A stretch of 64,000 nucleotides of DNA, from positions 248,001 through 312,000 of the forward strand of contig JAUXYP010000002.1 in assembly GCA_030694265.1 (NCBI GenBank), written 5' to 3'. The notes under the pieces are model-generated. The model saw only the letters and a program-made list of their open reading frames with translations, was not told where the DNA came from and made no database searches. Positions 25,701 through 34,277 of the stretch are shown piece after piece (within the stretch, counting starts at the first letter, position 1; every line of letters begins with the position of its first letter). The stretch comes from Sulfuricurvum sp. Lineage in GTDB: Bacteria > Campylobacterota > Campylobacteria > Campylobacterales > Sulfurimonadaceae. Position numbers and translations under genes: made by a program.

Positions 25701-26690
25701 TTACTTGTTTAGAGCTTCTAAGCGTGCTTCAATATGCTCATTAACGCCCGTATTGACGTAATTGATTGCTTGAAAAATTGCATTCTTGATGGCTTTTGGA
25801 TTACTTTTTCCATGCCCAATAATGGCACACCCTTTGATACCTACCAAAGGAGCACCACCGATTTCAGCGTAGTCAATCTCTTTTTTCAAACGAGCAAAAA
25901 CTTTACGCATTAACAGGGCACCGGTAATGGCAAATGGAGATTTACGTATAAACTGTTTTATAAAAAAACTGATGGTTGTGGCAACACCCTCGGATGCTTT
26001 AAGAACTAAGTTTCCTATAAATCCATCACACACAATGACGTCACATGTGGAATCAAAAATATTATTGCCCTCCACATTACCGATAAAACCTTCAGTACCC
26101 TGAAGCAATGTAAATGTCTCTTTGGTGACTTCATTACCTTTTGAATCTTCTTCACCGTTTGCAAGGAGACCAACGCGAGGATGTTCAATTTTTAACATAT
26201 CTTTTGCATAGCAATGACCCATGATACCAAACTGGAATAAGTGTTCCGGCTTACAATCAACATTGGCACCTGCATCCATCAGCATACTACGCTTACCATT
26301 CTTAGTGGGCATCAGAGTTACCAATGCAGGACGTAATACATGCTTTAAACGGCCGAGGCGCAAGGTTGCAAGACTCATTGTGGCACCGCTGTGCCCAGCG
26401 CTGACTACACCGTTTGCTTCACCATTGCGTACGAGCTCCATGGCGACATAAATAGAGCTGTCTCTGCGCTTTAGTGCGTCGGTGGCAGCATCTCCCATAT
26501 CGATCACATCACTTGCATCTACAATCGAAATCTTACCTTTATAGCCCTTGGGTAACAAAGCTAAAATCTCATCTTTTTTACCAACGAGAATTGCTTCGAA
26601 CTCTTTTGCCATTAAAGCTTCTAGTGTTCCTTTTACAATCGGTTCGGGACCAAAGTCCCCGCCCATTGCATCAATAGCAATTTTGATCAT
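25701..26690 (-). CDS. plsX: Phosphate acyltransferase PlsX
   Basis: Makes acyl-phosphate from acyl-ACP for phospholipid synthesis; peripheral membrane enzyme. 329 residues. The N-terminal [50 protein letters not shown] and [19 protein letters not shown] segments are all family signatures. The start is 3 bases after the rpmF stop, so the two are co-translated. Confidence 0.97.
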   Translation of the reverse strand: MIKIAIDAMGGDFGPEPIVKGTLEALMAKEFEAILVGKKDEILALLPKGYKGKISIVDASDVIDMGDAATDALKRRDSSIYVAMELVRNGEANGVVSAGHSGATMSLATLRLGRLKHVLRPALVTLMPTKNGKRSMLMDAGANVDCKPEHLFQFGIMGHCYAKDMLKIEHPRVGLLANGEEDSKGNEVTKETFTLLQGTEGFIGNVEGNNIFDSTCDVIVCDGFIGNLVLKASEGVATTISFFIKQFIRKSPFAITGALLMRKVFARLKKEIDYAEIGGAPLVGIKGCAIIGHGKSNPKAIKNAIFQAINYVNTGVNEHIEARLEALNK

Positions 26691-26693
26691 CGA

Positions 26694-26843
26694 TTATTTA
26701 TACTCACCAGTAGTCGGGTTGACAAAGTGAGACAATTTATACGTGCCGTCTTTGTCTTTTACAGGACGTGCAAGTGAAATTTTATAGTGAGTTCTACGTT
26801 TCGCTGCGCGAGTATGACTCACTCTTCTTTTAGGTACTGCCAT
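26694..26843 (-). CDS. rpmF: 50S ribosomal protein L32
   Basis: 49 residues translated directly from the minus strand: [20 protein letters not shown] to the C-terminal NPTTGEYK. The very basic N-terminus and the VPKRR.S..R...RR pattern are diagnostic of bL32. The zinc cysteines of some L32 proteins are absent (C-minus type). It sits between the DUF177 gene and plsX, a widely conserved arrangement. Confidence 0.95.
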   Translation of the reverse strand: MAVPKRRVSHTRAAKRRTHYKISLARPVKDKDGTYKLSHFVNPTTGEYK

Positions 26844-26881
26844 CGTTATAGTCCTTTCTGTTTAAATTAAGATCATGAACA

Positions 26882-27256
26882 TTAAAACTCTTGTTCTAAT
26901 GTTTTTCCCTCACAATTTGAGCAACAAAAATAGTCACTCTTGATCAATTCGAGCTCAGAATCAAGAAGCTCATCCAAATCAATCACTGAATTTTGAATTT
27001 CTACAATTTCTAGTTCACGATCATTTTCATGAACGTTACCATCTGCAAGGTAAAAGGAAACCTCTTCATTCAAAGTGTTTTCAAATATTTCAGCGCAGAT
27101 ATCACAAGAAATAAAAATACTTCCCGTTATTGTACCGTTTAATTGAGCAATATTATGCTTTTTATGAACGATTGTCCCTAAAAATAATGCATTCTCTTGC
27201 TTGGCTTCAAATGCCATAGGCACGGAATCCAAGTGCTTAAACGGAATAACATTCAT
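26882..27256 (-). CDS. DUF177/YceD-family protein
   Basis: 124 residues. It has the family central GTITGSIFISCDICAEIF (CxxC) and an acidic stretch (DLDELLDSELELIKSDYF) followed by a second CCSNC motif, so four or five Cys could bind zinc. YceD proteins are typically encoded just before rpmF and have been linked to 23S rRNA or ribosome maturation; here the context is exactly that. The start codon directly follows the ndk stop. Confidence 0.88.
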   Translation of the reverse strand: MNVIPFKHLDSVPMAFEAKQENALFLGTIVHKKHNIAQLNGTITGSIFISCDICAEIFENTLNEEVSFYLADGNVHENDRELEIVEIQNSVIDLDELLDSELELIKSDYFCCSNCEGKTLEQEF

Positions 27257-27670
27257 TTAAGAGATCTCGCGACCTGAAAAGAAAAATGCGATTTCATTCT
27301 TTGCATTTTCAACAGAATCACTTCCGTGAACAGCATTTGCATCAATGTTCTCAGCGAAATCAGCACGAATAGTACCCGCTTCTGCTTCTTTAGGGTTCGT
27401 TGCACCCATTAAATCACGATTTCGTTGAACAGCGTTTTCGCCCTCAAGAACCGTAATAACAACAGGACCGCTTACCATAAAATCAACTAGGTCGTTGAAG
27501 AATGGACGAGCTGCATGTACTGCGTAAAATGCTTCAGCGTCTTGACGGCTAAGCTGAACTTTTTTGGTAGCTGCGATTTTAAGACCATCAGTCTCGAAAC
27601 GATCCAAAATTTTTCCAATAACACCTTTTGCTACGGCGTCTGGCTTGATGATTGATAATGTTTGTTCCAT
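27257..27670 (-). CDS. ndk: Nucleoside diphosphate kinase
   Basis: Equalises NTP and dNTP pools by phosphate transfer through a phospho-histidine. 137 residues, the normal size. [13 protein letters not shown] at the N-terminus and [20 protein letters not shown] with the catalytic His near the end. ATG 27670 is chosen over an adjacent TTG; AGGAG lies 5 bases upstream. Confidence 0.97.
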   Translation of the reverse strand: MEQTLSIIKPDAVAKGVIGKILDRFETDGLKIAATKKVQLSRQDAEAFYAVHAARPFFNDLVDFMVSGPVVITVLEGENAVQRNRDLMGATNPKEAEAGTIRADFAENIDANAVHGSDSVENAKNEIAFFFSGREIS

Positions 27671-27768
27671 CAATGCTCCTGTTTGAGTGTAAAAAATAGA
27701 GTGGAATTATAGCGAAATAATAATTTTAATAACATTAAGAAGAAAAAAAGTGGAAGATAAAAGAAGTA

Positions 27769-27790
27769 CTGAGGAGATATTTCTCCTCAG
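27769..27790 (-). terminator. Terminator after the ferredoxin gene
   Basis: CTGAGGAG, 6-base loop, CTCCTCAG, perfect 8 bp, followed on the minus strand by tacttctttta. It lies 11 bases after the ferredoxin stop. Confidence 0.7.
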
Positions 27791-27800
27791 CGTGGACTAT

Positions 27801-28085
27801 TTAGTCGACAACGTTCACTTTGTTAGAACGCATATCACCAGTAATGTCTTCACGGTGTGATGGACTCTCGCCAATTTCATCCCATGTAATACAGCCTTCT
27901 GTAGGACATGCAGTTGCACATGCAGGTGCATCGTGGAAACCAACGCACTCAACACATTTATCGCCATAAACGTAGTAAATTTCTTCACCCGTCGGGTTAT
28001 CATCCTCGTCTACGATTGCTTCTACTGGACACTCATCGATACAAGCGCCACAGTTAATACAGGTATCATTAATAACTACTGCCAT
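27801..28085 (-). CDS. 2[4Fe-4S] ferredoxin
   Basis: 94 residues, cytoplasmic electron carrier. Cluster I is CINCGACIDECPVEA. Cluster II is CVECVGFHDAPACATACPTE, with the longer CxxCx8CxxxC spacing of the Allochromatium-type low-potential ferredoxins, and an acidic C-terminal extension follows. In autotrophic Campylobacterota such ferredoxins supply electrons for the reductive TCA cycle and for IspG; the link here is inferred. Monocistronic, with a hairpin terminator. Confidence 0.94.
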   Translation of the reverse strand: MAVVINDTCINCGACIDECPVEAIVDEDDNPTGEEIYYVYGDKCVECVGFHDAPACATACPTEGCITWDEIGESPSHREDITGDMRSNKVNVVD

Positions 28086-28245
28086 GGAATTCTCCTCAGA
28101 TAATTTAAAATATGGGTAACTATAACAGAAGAATTTTAAAGATACCTAAAAAAAGTAGGAGATTATTGGATTTATAAGGTAACTGTTACGAAGTGAGAAT
28201 ATTTTAGGGGTTTATCCCCGATAATGGGGAAGTATAATTAGATTT

Positions 28246-29403
28246 TTACAGTCCAAGAAAGGTACGGATTGCGTCCACTTTATCCGTCTTTTCCCATGTG
28301 AATTCAGGAAGTTCACGACCAAAATGGCCGTAAGCTGCAGTTTTTCGATAAATGGGGCGTAATAAGTCTAGTGATTCAATAATACCTCTTGGGGTAAGAT
28401 CAAAGAGCTCCTTGACACACGCTTCAATTTTTTCTTCATCTACTACTGAAGTGCCATGCGTATTCACCATGATGGAAATTGGCTGTACAACGCCGATTGC
28501 ATAAGAGACCTGAATGGTTGCACGGTCGCACGCACCTGCTGCAACCAAATTTTTGGCAACATAGCGTGCGGCATAAGCGGCTGAACGGTCAACTTTAGTA
28601 GGGTCTTTTCCACTAAATGCTCCACCACCATGAGGGCATGCTCCACCGTAGGTATCAACGATAATTTTGCGCCCGGTTAATCCGGCATCACCTTGTGGTC
28701 CGCCGATTACAAATTTACCGGTAGGATTGATATGATAGACAATGTTTGGGCTCATGAGATCACGAGGTATGACGTGTTCAATGACCTCTTTGATTACATC
28801 AGCATGCAATTTTTCTTGGCTAACTTCAGGAGCGTGTTGTGTCGACACAACAACAGTTTCTACAGATACCGGCTTATCATCAACATAACGAATGCTCACT
28901 TGCGTTTTACCATCAGGACGAAGGTAGGGGATGATTCCTTCTTTGCGTACCTGAGCCAAACGCTCTGCAAGACGATGAGAGAGATAAATAGGTAACGGCA
29001 TTAATACATCGGTTTCACGACAAGCATAGCCAAACATAAGGCCCTGATCGCCTGCTCCGATTTCTCCATCTGCTTGATCAACACCTTGGTTGATGTCGGG
29101 GGATTGTTCACCGATGCCATTGAGTACCGCAGCAGCGCGATAATCAAATCCATAGGTTGCATCGGTATAACCGATTTCACGAATCACTTGGCGTGCGATC
29201 TCCTGCATTGGAGCATAAGCGGTTGTTTTAAGTTCACCGGCGATCACACAAAATCCATTGGAGACCAATGTTTCACACGCTACACGCGCTTGGGTGTCAT
29301 GCTCAATAATATAATCTAAAATCGCGTCACTGATTTGATCGGCCATTTTGTCCGGATGTCCTTCTGTGACCGATTCGGAGGTGAAAATATAGTTTTTTGG
29401 CAT
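28246..29403 (-). CDS. metK: S-adenosylmethionine synthetase
   Basis: Methionine + ATP to SAM. 385 residues. ATP motif [18 protein letters not shown] at the N-terminus, [16 protein letters not shown] loop, [29 protein letters not shown] and [18 protein letters not shown] (phosphate-binding loop). A TATAAT on the minus strand at 29449-29454 and an AAGGG ribosome site support the start. Confidence 0.97.
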   Translation of the reverse strand: MPKNYIFTSESVTEGHPDKMADQISDAILDYIIEHDTQARVACETLVSNGFCVIAGELKTTAYAPMQEIARQVIREIGYTDATYGFDYRAAAVLNGIGEQSPDINQGVDQADGEIGAGDQGLMFGYACRETDVLMPLPIYLSHRLAERLAQVRKEGIIPYLRPDGKTQVSIRYVDDKPVSVETVVVSTQHAPEVSQEKLHADVIKEVIEHVIPRDLMSPNIVYHINPTGKFVIGGPQGDAGLTGRKIIVDTYGGACPHGGGAFSGKDPTKVDRSAAYAARYVAKNLVAAGACDRATIQVSYAIGVVQPISIMVNTHGTSVVDEEKIEACVKELFDLTPRGIIESLDLLRPIYRKTAAYGHFGRELPEFTWEKTDKVDAIRTFLGL

Positions 29404-29448
29404 GATAACCCTTTGTTGTATTGAAAAAAATTATTGTATAGATAGCGG

Positions 29449-29454
29449 ATTATA
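29449..29454 (-). promoter_or_regulatory. -10 box TATAAT for metK
   Basis: TATAAT on the minus strand about 46 bases upstream of the metK ATG, overlapping the stop of the upstream phosphoribosyltransferase gene. It predicts a leader of about 40 nt; no SAM riboswitch fold fits in that length. Confidence 0.55.
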
Positions 29455-29905
29455 GCGAATCGGGTTTTAAAAAATCTCTTTCCCAAAAGAAATCGATCCA
29501 ATCTGAGGCTACATGTAACGAAAAGTCAGGCTGTATGCATGCGGTTGGCTTGGTGAAAATCGCAGCACTGGCAAAGAGGACGTCTGGGTGGCGTTTTTGC
29601 AAAATTGGAATCAAAGCGCAGAGCGTTTTTCCGCTATCGACGATGTCGTCAACGATGAGGACACGTTTGGATTGGGTGAAGTCGCATTCCCCAATTACGG
29701 ATACGGTATCGCGTTGTGCGACATCATCGTAGCTTTCGCAACGTATCGACTGTAGATTGCGTATATTAAGAGCCATAGAGAGTGCATGACCTACCGTCAT
29801 ACCTCCTCGCGCTATCGCCAAAATGGTGTCGGCTTCAAATACAGCACACCCATTTGCAAGGTCTTGGACATCAACTTTAAAACGGTCATAATTGTAGTAA
29901 ATCAT
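29450..29905 (-). CDS. Purine phosphoribosyltransferase-family protein
   Basis: 151 residues from ATG 29905. The PRPP-binding motif RVLIVDDIVDSGKTL is intact, with LAIARGGMTVGHALS near the N-terminus and the C-terminal SDWIDFFWERDF typical of xanthine/guanine-type enzymes. Likely purine salvage; the base is not certain. A longer in-frame start 24 bases upstream is possible, but ATG 29905 has TATGAT ending exactly 6 bases before it and no ribosome site. Confidence 0.85.
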   Translation of the reverse strand: MIYYNYDRFKVDVQDLANGCAVFEADTILAIARGGMTVGHALSMALNIRNLQSIRCESYDDVAQRDTVSVIGECDFTQSKRVLIVDDIVDSGKTLCALIPILQKRHPDVLFASAAIFTKPTACIQPDFSLHVASDWIDFFWERDFLKPDSL

Positions 29906-29911
29906 ATAACA

Positions 29912-29917
29912 ATCATA
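29912..29917 (-). promoter_or_regulatory. -10 box TATGAT for a possibly leaderless phosphoribosyltransferase mRNA
   Basis: Minus strand TATGAT, then TGTTAT, then ATG (29905). The spacing predicts transcription starting at the A of ATG. Confidence 0.4.
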
Positions 29918-29935
29918 ACATAAGCCCACCTATGC

Positions 29936-29941
29936 TATAAT
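29936..29941 (+). promoter_or_regulatory. Extended -10 box TGcTATAAT for der
   Basis: TG-c-TATAAT, about 25 bases upstream of the der TTG start, predicting a leader of about 19 nt that carries the AAAAGGG ribosome site. Confidence 0.6.
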
Positions 29942-29966
29942 AAAAAACTTAAATAAAAGGGTTTAA

Positions 29967-31508
29967 TTGAAAAAATTAGCCATAATCGGCCGTCCAAATG
30001 TCGGCAAAAGCTCTCTCTTTAATCGTCTTTTGAAACAGCGTGATGCAATTACATCTGAAATCGCAGGTACTACGCGTGATGTAAAAAAACGGGTTGCTGT
30101 TGTAGTAGATAAAGAAGTTGAAATTCTGGATACCGGCGGTTTGGACGAAGGATGCGAACTTTTTGATCGTATCAAAGAAAAGTCGTTGGAAGCTGCACAT
30201 AAAGCGGACATAATATTATTTATGGTTGACGGTAAAAGTTTGCCTGAAGAAGATGATAAAAAGCTCTTTTATGAGCTAGAAGCGATGGGTAAATCAATTG
30301 CGTTGGTTGTTAACAAAATAGACAACGATAAAATGCAAGAAAAGCTTTGGGAATATTATGAGTTCGGGACAAACCGAATCTTCGGTATTTCAGTCGCGCA
30401 TAATCGTTCTATTTTACCTCTGCTCAATTGGATTGCTTCTGAGCTTCCTGAATCATCAATCGTAAAACCGGTTGAAGATATTGAGCAAGACGATGACGAT
30501 ATGGATGGATTTGATGCTGTTATCCGCGGATACAGTGATGAAGATGAAGAATTTGATGATGACGAAGATTCAGATGATGATGATCTGGACGACGATGAAG
30601 ATTCGGATGATGAACTTGACGATATTGCAGCTATGGAAGAAGCGTATCGCGGGATTGTCAAAGAATATGCTCCCGCAGATACACAGAAAATGAAAGTGGC
30701 AATCATCGGTCGTGTTAACGTCGGGAAAAGTTCGTTGCTCAATGCGCTTCTTAAAGAAGACCGTTCTGTGGTCAGTTCGGTTGCAGGTACGACGATTGAT
30801 CCTATTGACGAAACGATTGAGTATCAGGATAAAACCATTACCTTTATCGATACGGCGGGAATTCGTAAACGCGGTAAGATTTTGGGAATTGAAAAATATG
30901 CCTTGATGCGTACCGAAGAGATGCTGGAAACGGCTGACATTGCTTTATTGGTACTGGATGCATCGGTTCCGTTTATGGATTTGGATGAAAAAATTGCAGG
31001 GTTTGTTGATAAAAACCGTATGGCATGTTTGATTGTTCTCAATAAATGGGATATGGCTCCAAAAGAGGATTATGAGAAGATCATTGCCGATGTAAGAGAT
31101 CGATTTAAATTTTTGAGTTACGCCCCTATCGTCACTATTTCAGCGCAAAGCAAACAGCGTGTCCATAAGATTTTTGATATGTTGCTCAAAATTAATGAAA
31201 ATTATTCTCAGCGTATCTCAACGGGTAAACTCAATGAAGTAATCCAAACAGCGATGCGAAGACATATTCTGCCAAGCGTAAACGGTCAAAATATCCGTCT
31301 CTATTTTGCGACACAGTATGATATTCGTCCTCCGCGTATTGCATTGATTATGAATAAACCGCAAGGGCTTCACTTTAGTTATCGTCGTTATCTAACCAAC
31401 CGGCTTCGTGAGGAGTTCAACTTTGAAGGGACACCGATTCTTTTCAAAGCGAAAAGCAGAGGCGGAGATAAAAAACCACGAGCTCATAAAACAAGAGCTT
31501 TGTGGTAA
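29967..31508 (+). CDS. der: Ribosome-assembly GTPase Der/EngA with acidic linker insertion
   Basis: Two tandem GTPase domains acting in 50S subunit maturation. TTG start. Domain 1: GRPNVGKSS (8-16), DTGG (55-58), NKID. Domain 2: GRVNVGKSS (248-256), DTAGIRKRG, NKWD, then a KH-like domain with HFSYRRYLTNRLRE. The linker between the domains (residues about 171-220) is extremely acidic; 24 of residues 191-220 are Asp or Glu. Total 513 residues, somewhat longer than E. coli Der. The basic C-terminus (KSRGGDKKPRAHK) is typical. Confidence 0.97.
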   Translation: MKKLAIIGRPNVGKSSLFNRLLKQRDAITSEIAGTTRDVKKRVAVVVDKEVEILDTGGLDEGCELFDRIKEKSLEAAHKADIILFMVDGKSLPEEDDKKLFYELEAMGKSIALVVNKIDNDKMQEKLWEYYEFGTNRIFGISVAHNRSILPLLNWIASELPESSIVKPVEDIEQDDDDMDGFDAVIRGYSDEDEEFDDDEDSDDDDLDDDEDSDDELDDIAAMEEAYRGIVKEYAPADTQKMKVAIIGRVNVGKSSLLNALLKEDRSVVSSVAGTTIDPIDETIEYQDKTITFIDTAGIRKRGKILGIEKYALMRTEEMLETADIALLVLDASVPFMDLDEKIAGFVDKNRMACLIVLNKWDMAPKEDYEKIIADVRDRFKFLSYAPIVTISAQSKQRVHKIFDMLLKINENYSQRISTGKLNEVIQTAMRRHILPSVNGQNIRLYFATQYDIRPPRIALIMNKPQGLHFSYRRYLTNRLREEFNFEGTPILFKAKSRGGDKKPRAHKTRALW

Positions 31509-31532
31509 TTCACCACTTGTTCTGATTGCTCC

Positions 31533-31587
31533 CGTTCGCCCTGAGCTTGTCGAAGGGTGGTCATGGTTCGACAAGCTCACCACGAAT
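31533..31587 (+). repeat. Palindromic repeat unit (copy 2)
   Basis: CGTTCGCCCTGAGCTTGTCG...GACAAGCTCACCACGAAT, about 55 bp, with imperfect inverted arms, 24 bases after the der stop. Same element as copies 3 and 4 and as the one within priA. Confidence 0.9.
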
Positions 31588-31640
31588 GAATACCTTCTTT
31601 AATCACAAAAATCTACATTTTAGTTTTTTCTTGTTTTAGC

Positions 31641-31646
31641 TATAAT
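31641..31646 (+). promoter_or_regulatory. -10 box TATAAT for the lipoprotein gene
   Basis: TATAAT preceded by a T-rich run (ttttttcttgttttagc), the AT-rich upstream pattern typical of Campylobacterota sigma-70 promoters, 41 bases before the ATG. Confidence 0.65.
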
Positions 31647-31687
31647 CGTTAATGCGTAAAGTAAGTTAATAAAAATAAGGAAAATTT

Positions 31688-32335
31688 ATGAGTAAAAATT
31701 TAAATACTAATTTCGTTAAAGTTTTTATAGCTTCAGTAATAGTGTTTATGTTGGTATCATGTAGTAGTGAATCAGCAGATGATAAAACGGAAGTAAGTGT
31801 TGCAATTGAAAATTCTTATATAGATATTCTTGGGCGTACACCGGAGTGTATTTCTAAAATTATTGAAGGGTATGAGTTTGTGCAATGTGATAACGATCTC
31901 TGGCTGAATGGAAATAATGGAGAGTATTATGCAATCAATGGAAAAGCAATGACAAGTCTTAAAAATCTAAAAACAGATACTCATTTTTTGCAGTTGCCAC
32001 CAAGAGTTAATGTTGATGTTGGAGGGGTGAAAAGTATATTTGATGGGGATGTAAATGCAAATTCAGAAAAGTTGATCAAAGTAGTTTCGGAGAAAGACAT
32101 TAGCGAATTAGAGTTAAATGCGTATTGTTCTTATCAGCAAGAGAAAGAAGCTCTTAGTATAGAAGCTAATCATAAATTTAGTGATCAAGATGATGCTCTT
32201 CTGAGTGAAAAAAGAGAAAATTGGATTACGCCTAAAATTAAAAAATTACAAAAACATTATTTTGAAGATCAAGGAAAGAAATATGAAGAAGAGTTTATAA
32301 GAATAGCCGATTCAGGTGTGCAATGTTCTCGATAA
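31688..32335 (+). CDS. Lipoprotein of unknown function
   Basis: 215 residues. A lipoprotein signal peptide ends in the lipobox MLVSC (Cys28), followed by Ser/Glu/Asp residues. The mature part is hydrophilic and acidic with four further Cys (PECIS, VQCDN, AYCSY, VQCSR) and no domain I recognise. Base composition is more AT-rich than its neighbours, and the gene lies between palindromic repeat copies 2 and 3, which suggests an accessory gene. AAGGAAAA precedes ATG. Confidence 0.75.
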   Translation: MSKNLNTNFVKVFIASVIVFMLVSCSSESADDKTEVSVAIENSYIDILGRTPECISKIIEGYEFVQCDNDLWLNGNNGEYYAINGKAMTSLKNLKTDTHFLQLPPRVNVDVGGVKSIFDGDVNANSEKLIKVVSEKDISELELNAYCSYQQEKEALSIEANHKFSDQDDALLSEKRENWITPKIKKLQKHYFEDQGKKYEEEFIRIADSGVQCSR

Positions 32336-32379
32336 ATTTTATAAGTTAACTTTCTACGTTTGAAACTTAAAATACTTCT

Positions 32380-32452
32380 CGTTCGCCCTGAGCTTGTCGA
32401 AGGGTGGATATTCACATAGAAGTTCATGGTTCGACAAGCTCACCACAAACGG
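32380..32452 (+). repeat. Palindromic repeat unit (copy 3)
   Basis: CGTTCGCCCTGAGCTTGTCG at the left arm and GACAAGCTCACCACAAACGG at the right arm with a longer centre than copy 2. It lies between the lipoprotein stop and the GIY-YIG stop. Confidence 0.9.
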
Positions 32453-32471
32453 AAAGTAAACTTTTAAATAC

Positions 32472-32750
32472 TCAAGACTTAGCAAGCCTTGAAACCTCGT
32501 CCCAATCTCCGCATATCATTGCCTCTTTCTTTTTACGGCTCCAGCCTTTTATTTGTTGTTCAGATGCTAAGGCTTCTTCTCGCGTTGGGAACTCTTGTGA
32601 AAAAACAAAACTTAGAGGGCGGCGTTTGAATGTGTAGCAACTGGGTATCGAACCACTTGTATGTTCTGCAATTCGTTTTTCAAGATTATCGGTATGACCT
32701 GTGTAGTAGCTATCATCGGAACAGCGGAGAATATAAACGTAAAAAGCCAT
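32472..32750 (-). CDS. Single-domain GIY-YIG nuclease-family protein
   Basis: 92 residues comprising only the GIY-YIG fold: YVYILRCSDDSYYTGHT (YVY...YYTG core), conserved Arg in NLEKRIAEH, and a C-terminal segment QEFPTREEALASEQQIKGWS with the catalytic Glu. It is of the small UPF0213/YhbQ-like type, whose cellular substrate is poorly defined. It is bracketed on both sides by palindromic repeat copies 3 and 4, which is the noteworthy part of its context. AAGGA precedes ATG. Confidence 0.9.
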   Translation of the reverse strand: MAFYVYILRCSDDSYYTGHTDNLEKRIAEHTSGSIPSCYTFKRRPLSFVFSQEFPTREEALASEQQIKGWSRKKKEAMICGDWDEVSRLAKS

Positions 32751-32770
32751 TAGGTATTATCCTTTAATAT

Positions 32771-32846
32771 CCGTTCGCCCTGAGCTTGTCGAAGGGTGAA
32801 TATTCTTGTAAGAGAGTTCATGGTTCGACAGGCTCACCACGAACGG
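32771..32846 (+). repeat. Palindromic repeat unit (copy 4)
   Basis: CCGTTCGCCCTGAGC at the left end and GCTCACCACGAACGG at the right end, about 76 bp, 21 bases upstream of the GIY-YIG start codon. Its centre (gaatattc...agttcatgg) resembles that of copy 3. Confidence 0.9.
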
Positions 32847-32871
32847 GGAAAACGAATATGAAACGGTCTCT

Positions 32872-33315
32872 TTAAAACGGTTTAACGATCACTAGTGCTA
32901 CGATTGCCATGAGTAGCAGCGTCGGAATTTCGTTGTAAAGACGGAAAAATTTACCGTTTTTATAGGCTGTATTTTCTTTGAGTTTTAGGCGATAGTGCCC
33001 TAGGGAAAAGAAATAAGCAATCAAGATAGCTACGAGAGTGAGTTTGGCGTGAAGCCATCCGCCTGTTTGAAAGACATTGATCCCATAATGTGCGGTAGAC
33101 ATAAAAATCAGCGCAATACCTGATAGAAGTGTTGCCCAAAATGCAGGGATACCGATGTATTTATAAATCTTCATCTCCATCACTTCGATAACTTCTAAAA
33201 ACCCTTTATTCTGTGCATTTTCAACATGGTACACAAAAAGACGTGGCAGATAAAAGAGTACTGCAAACCACGATACCATCGAGATGATGTGGAACCAAAC
33301 AACCCAGTTATACAT
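32872..33315 (-). CDS. hemJ: Protoporphyrinogen IX oxidase HemJ-type membrane protein (UPF0093/CopD-like)
   Basis: 147 residues with four TM helices. The N-terminal VVWFHIISMVSWFAVLFYLP RLFVYH segment carries the conserved His residues, and GGWLHAKLTLV gives the conserved His/Lys pair. HemJ oxidises protoporphyrinogen in the inner membrane for heme synthesis and is the usual form in bacteria lacking HemG/HemY. AGGA precedes ATG. Confidence 0.9.
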   Translation of the reverse strand: MYNWVVWFHIISMVSWFAVLFYLPRLFVYHVENAQNKGFLEVIEVMEMKIYKYIGIPAFWATLLSGIALIFMSTAHYGINVFQTGGWLHAKLTLVAILIAYFFSLGHYRLKLKENTAYKNGKFFRLYNEIPTLLLMAIVALVIVKPF

Positions 33316-33377
33316 AATGTTTTCCTAATATTAAAGTAGGGGAAGGGTACCGAAAATAAAATGAATACAAGGTTATG

Positions 33378-33809
33378 TTAGAGGTGCTTGCGTACCCATG
33401 TGATAATTTGGGAAGCAGGAAGTGCGCCGCTGATTTGATCGACGACTCGATTATTTTTAAAAGCGATAATGGTTGGGATAGAGCGGATGGAGAATCGTCC
33501 TGCGATGGCCTGCTGTTCCTCTGTATTGATTTTGACAAACTGTACTTTGAGAGGAAATGCTCTGGCTGCTTCCTCGAAAGCAGGTGCCATAGACCGACAA
33601 GGTCCACACCATGGAGCCCAAAAATCAGCGATAATTAATCGTTCATCATTGAGCATTAATCGATCAAAAGTTTCACTGTTTAGTGAGAGAGGCTTGGTAT
33701 CCAACAGAGAAGCTTTGCAATGGCCACATGCTGCTTTTGAATAAGAGTCTTTGAGTGGAATGGCATTTACGCCCCCGCAATGGGAGCATACAACATTTAT
33801 TTTACTCAT
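33378..33809 (-). CDS. trxC: Thioredoxin 2 (zinc-finger thioredoxin)
   Basis: 143 residues. The N-terminal zinc ribbon has two CxxC pairs (VCSHCGG and ACGHCKA), followed by a thioredoxin fold with active site APWCGPCRSM and cis-Pro in RSIPTIIAF. This layout is TrxC rather than TrxA. Role: cytosolic protein-disulfide reduction, often in oxidative stress. It starts 10 bases after the raiA stop, so the two genes are probably co-transcribed. Confidence 0.94.
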   Translation of the reverse strand: MSKINVVCSHCGGVNAIPLKDSYSKAACGHCKASLLDTKPLSLNSETFDRLMLNDERLIIADFWAPWCGPCRSMAPAFEEAARAFPLKVQFVKINTEEQQAIAGRFSIRSIPTIIAFKNNRVVDQISGALPASQIITWVRKHL

Positions 33810-33819
33810 TTGAAGTGTT

Positions 33820-34152
33820 TTACTCTGCTTCTACTACTTCTATATCACGGATAGAAGAAGTATGGTGATCCTTGGCCTTATCATGCAGACGACCGAGTGC
33901 TTTGTTGGCACGTTCAATGGCTAAGTCGATAGCGGTATCAAGATCAGCATCGGAGTGGCTGATAACCACGGGTTGAGCGTGTGCAATGTGCATATCAAAT
34001 TCGACGCTGACACTTTGTTTTTCTTTGGTAATGATAACATTGACAGTGGTCATATCAAGATGATAACGTTTAAAGTTTTCAATAGCTGCCGCGATGTGAT
34101 CGTTTAGATGAGGGGTAAGCGTAATCTCTTTAGCGCGAATTTGAACGTTCAT
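33820..34152 (-). CDS. raiA: Ribosome hibernation promoting factor / RaiA family, short form
   Basis: 110 residues, so only the N-terminal HPF domain (beta-alpha-beta-beta-beta-alpha), without the C-terminal dimerisation domain of long HPF. Starts MNVQIRAKEITLTPHLNDHI and contains ITKEKQSVSVEFDMHIA and the basic helix ERANKALGRLHDKAKDH. It binds the 30S decoding region in stationary phase. AAGGA precedes the start; divergent from trpS. Confidence 0.92.
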   Translation of the reverse strand: MNVQIRAKEITLTPHLNDHIAAAIENFKRYHLDMTTVNVIITKEKQSVSVEFDMHIAHAQPVVISHSDADLDTAIDLAIERANKALGRLHDKAKDHHTSSIRDIEVVEAE

Positions 34153-34243
34153 AATGAATCCTTTTTTGTTGAACTATGGAAAAATATAGCACATTGTTTC
34201 TTAAAATGAAGCTTAACAGTGATGCGGTTAATGGAGCGTTTGA

Positions 34244-34249
34244 TATAAT
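34244..34249 (+). promoter_or_regulatory. -10 box TATAAT for trpS
   Basis: TGATATAATAG, 28 bases before the TTG start of trpS, leaving a leader of about 22 nt with the TAGGAG ribosome site. Too short for a leader-peptide attenuator or T-box. Confidence 0.6.
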
Positions 34250-34277
34250 AGTAGTTATATTGAATTAGGAGCATTTT

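Noticed and set aside
28086-28245. Gap between ferredoxin and metK examined for small RNA or gene
   Set aside because: Only a short TCCCC/GGGGA hairpin (28215-28230) near the metK stop is present; nothing more was seen.
29404-29449. Possible SAM riboswitch upstream of metK
   Set aside because: The predicted leader of about 40 nt is too short for any known SAM-binding fold.
31392-31602. Small open frames reading through the palindromic repeat after der (SLSNH and VRPELVEG peptides)
   Set aside because: These peptides are the stereotyped read-through of the repeat itself and do not indicate genes.
32472-32750. GIY-YIG gene considered as a homing endonuclease or restriction enzyme
   Set aside because: It is a single-domain protein without DNA-recognition modules and there is no intron, intein or methylase gene nearby.
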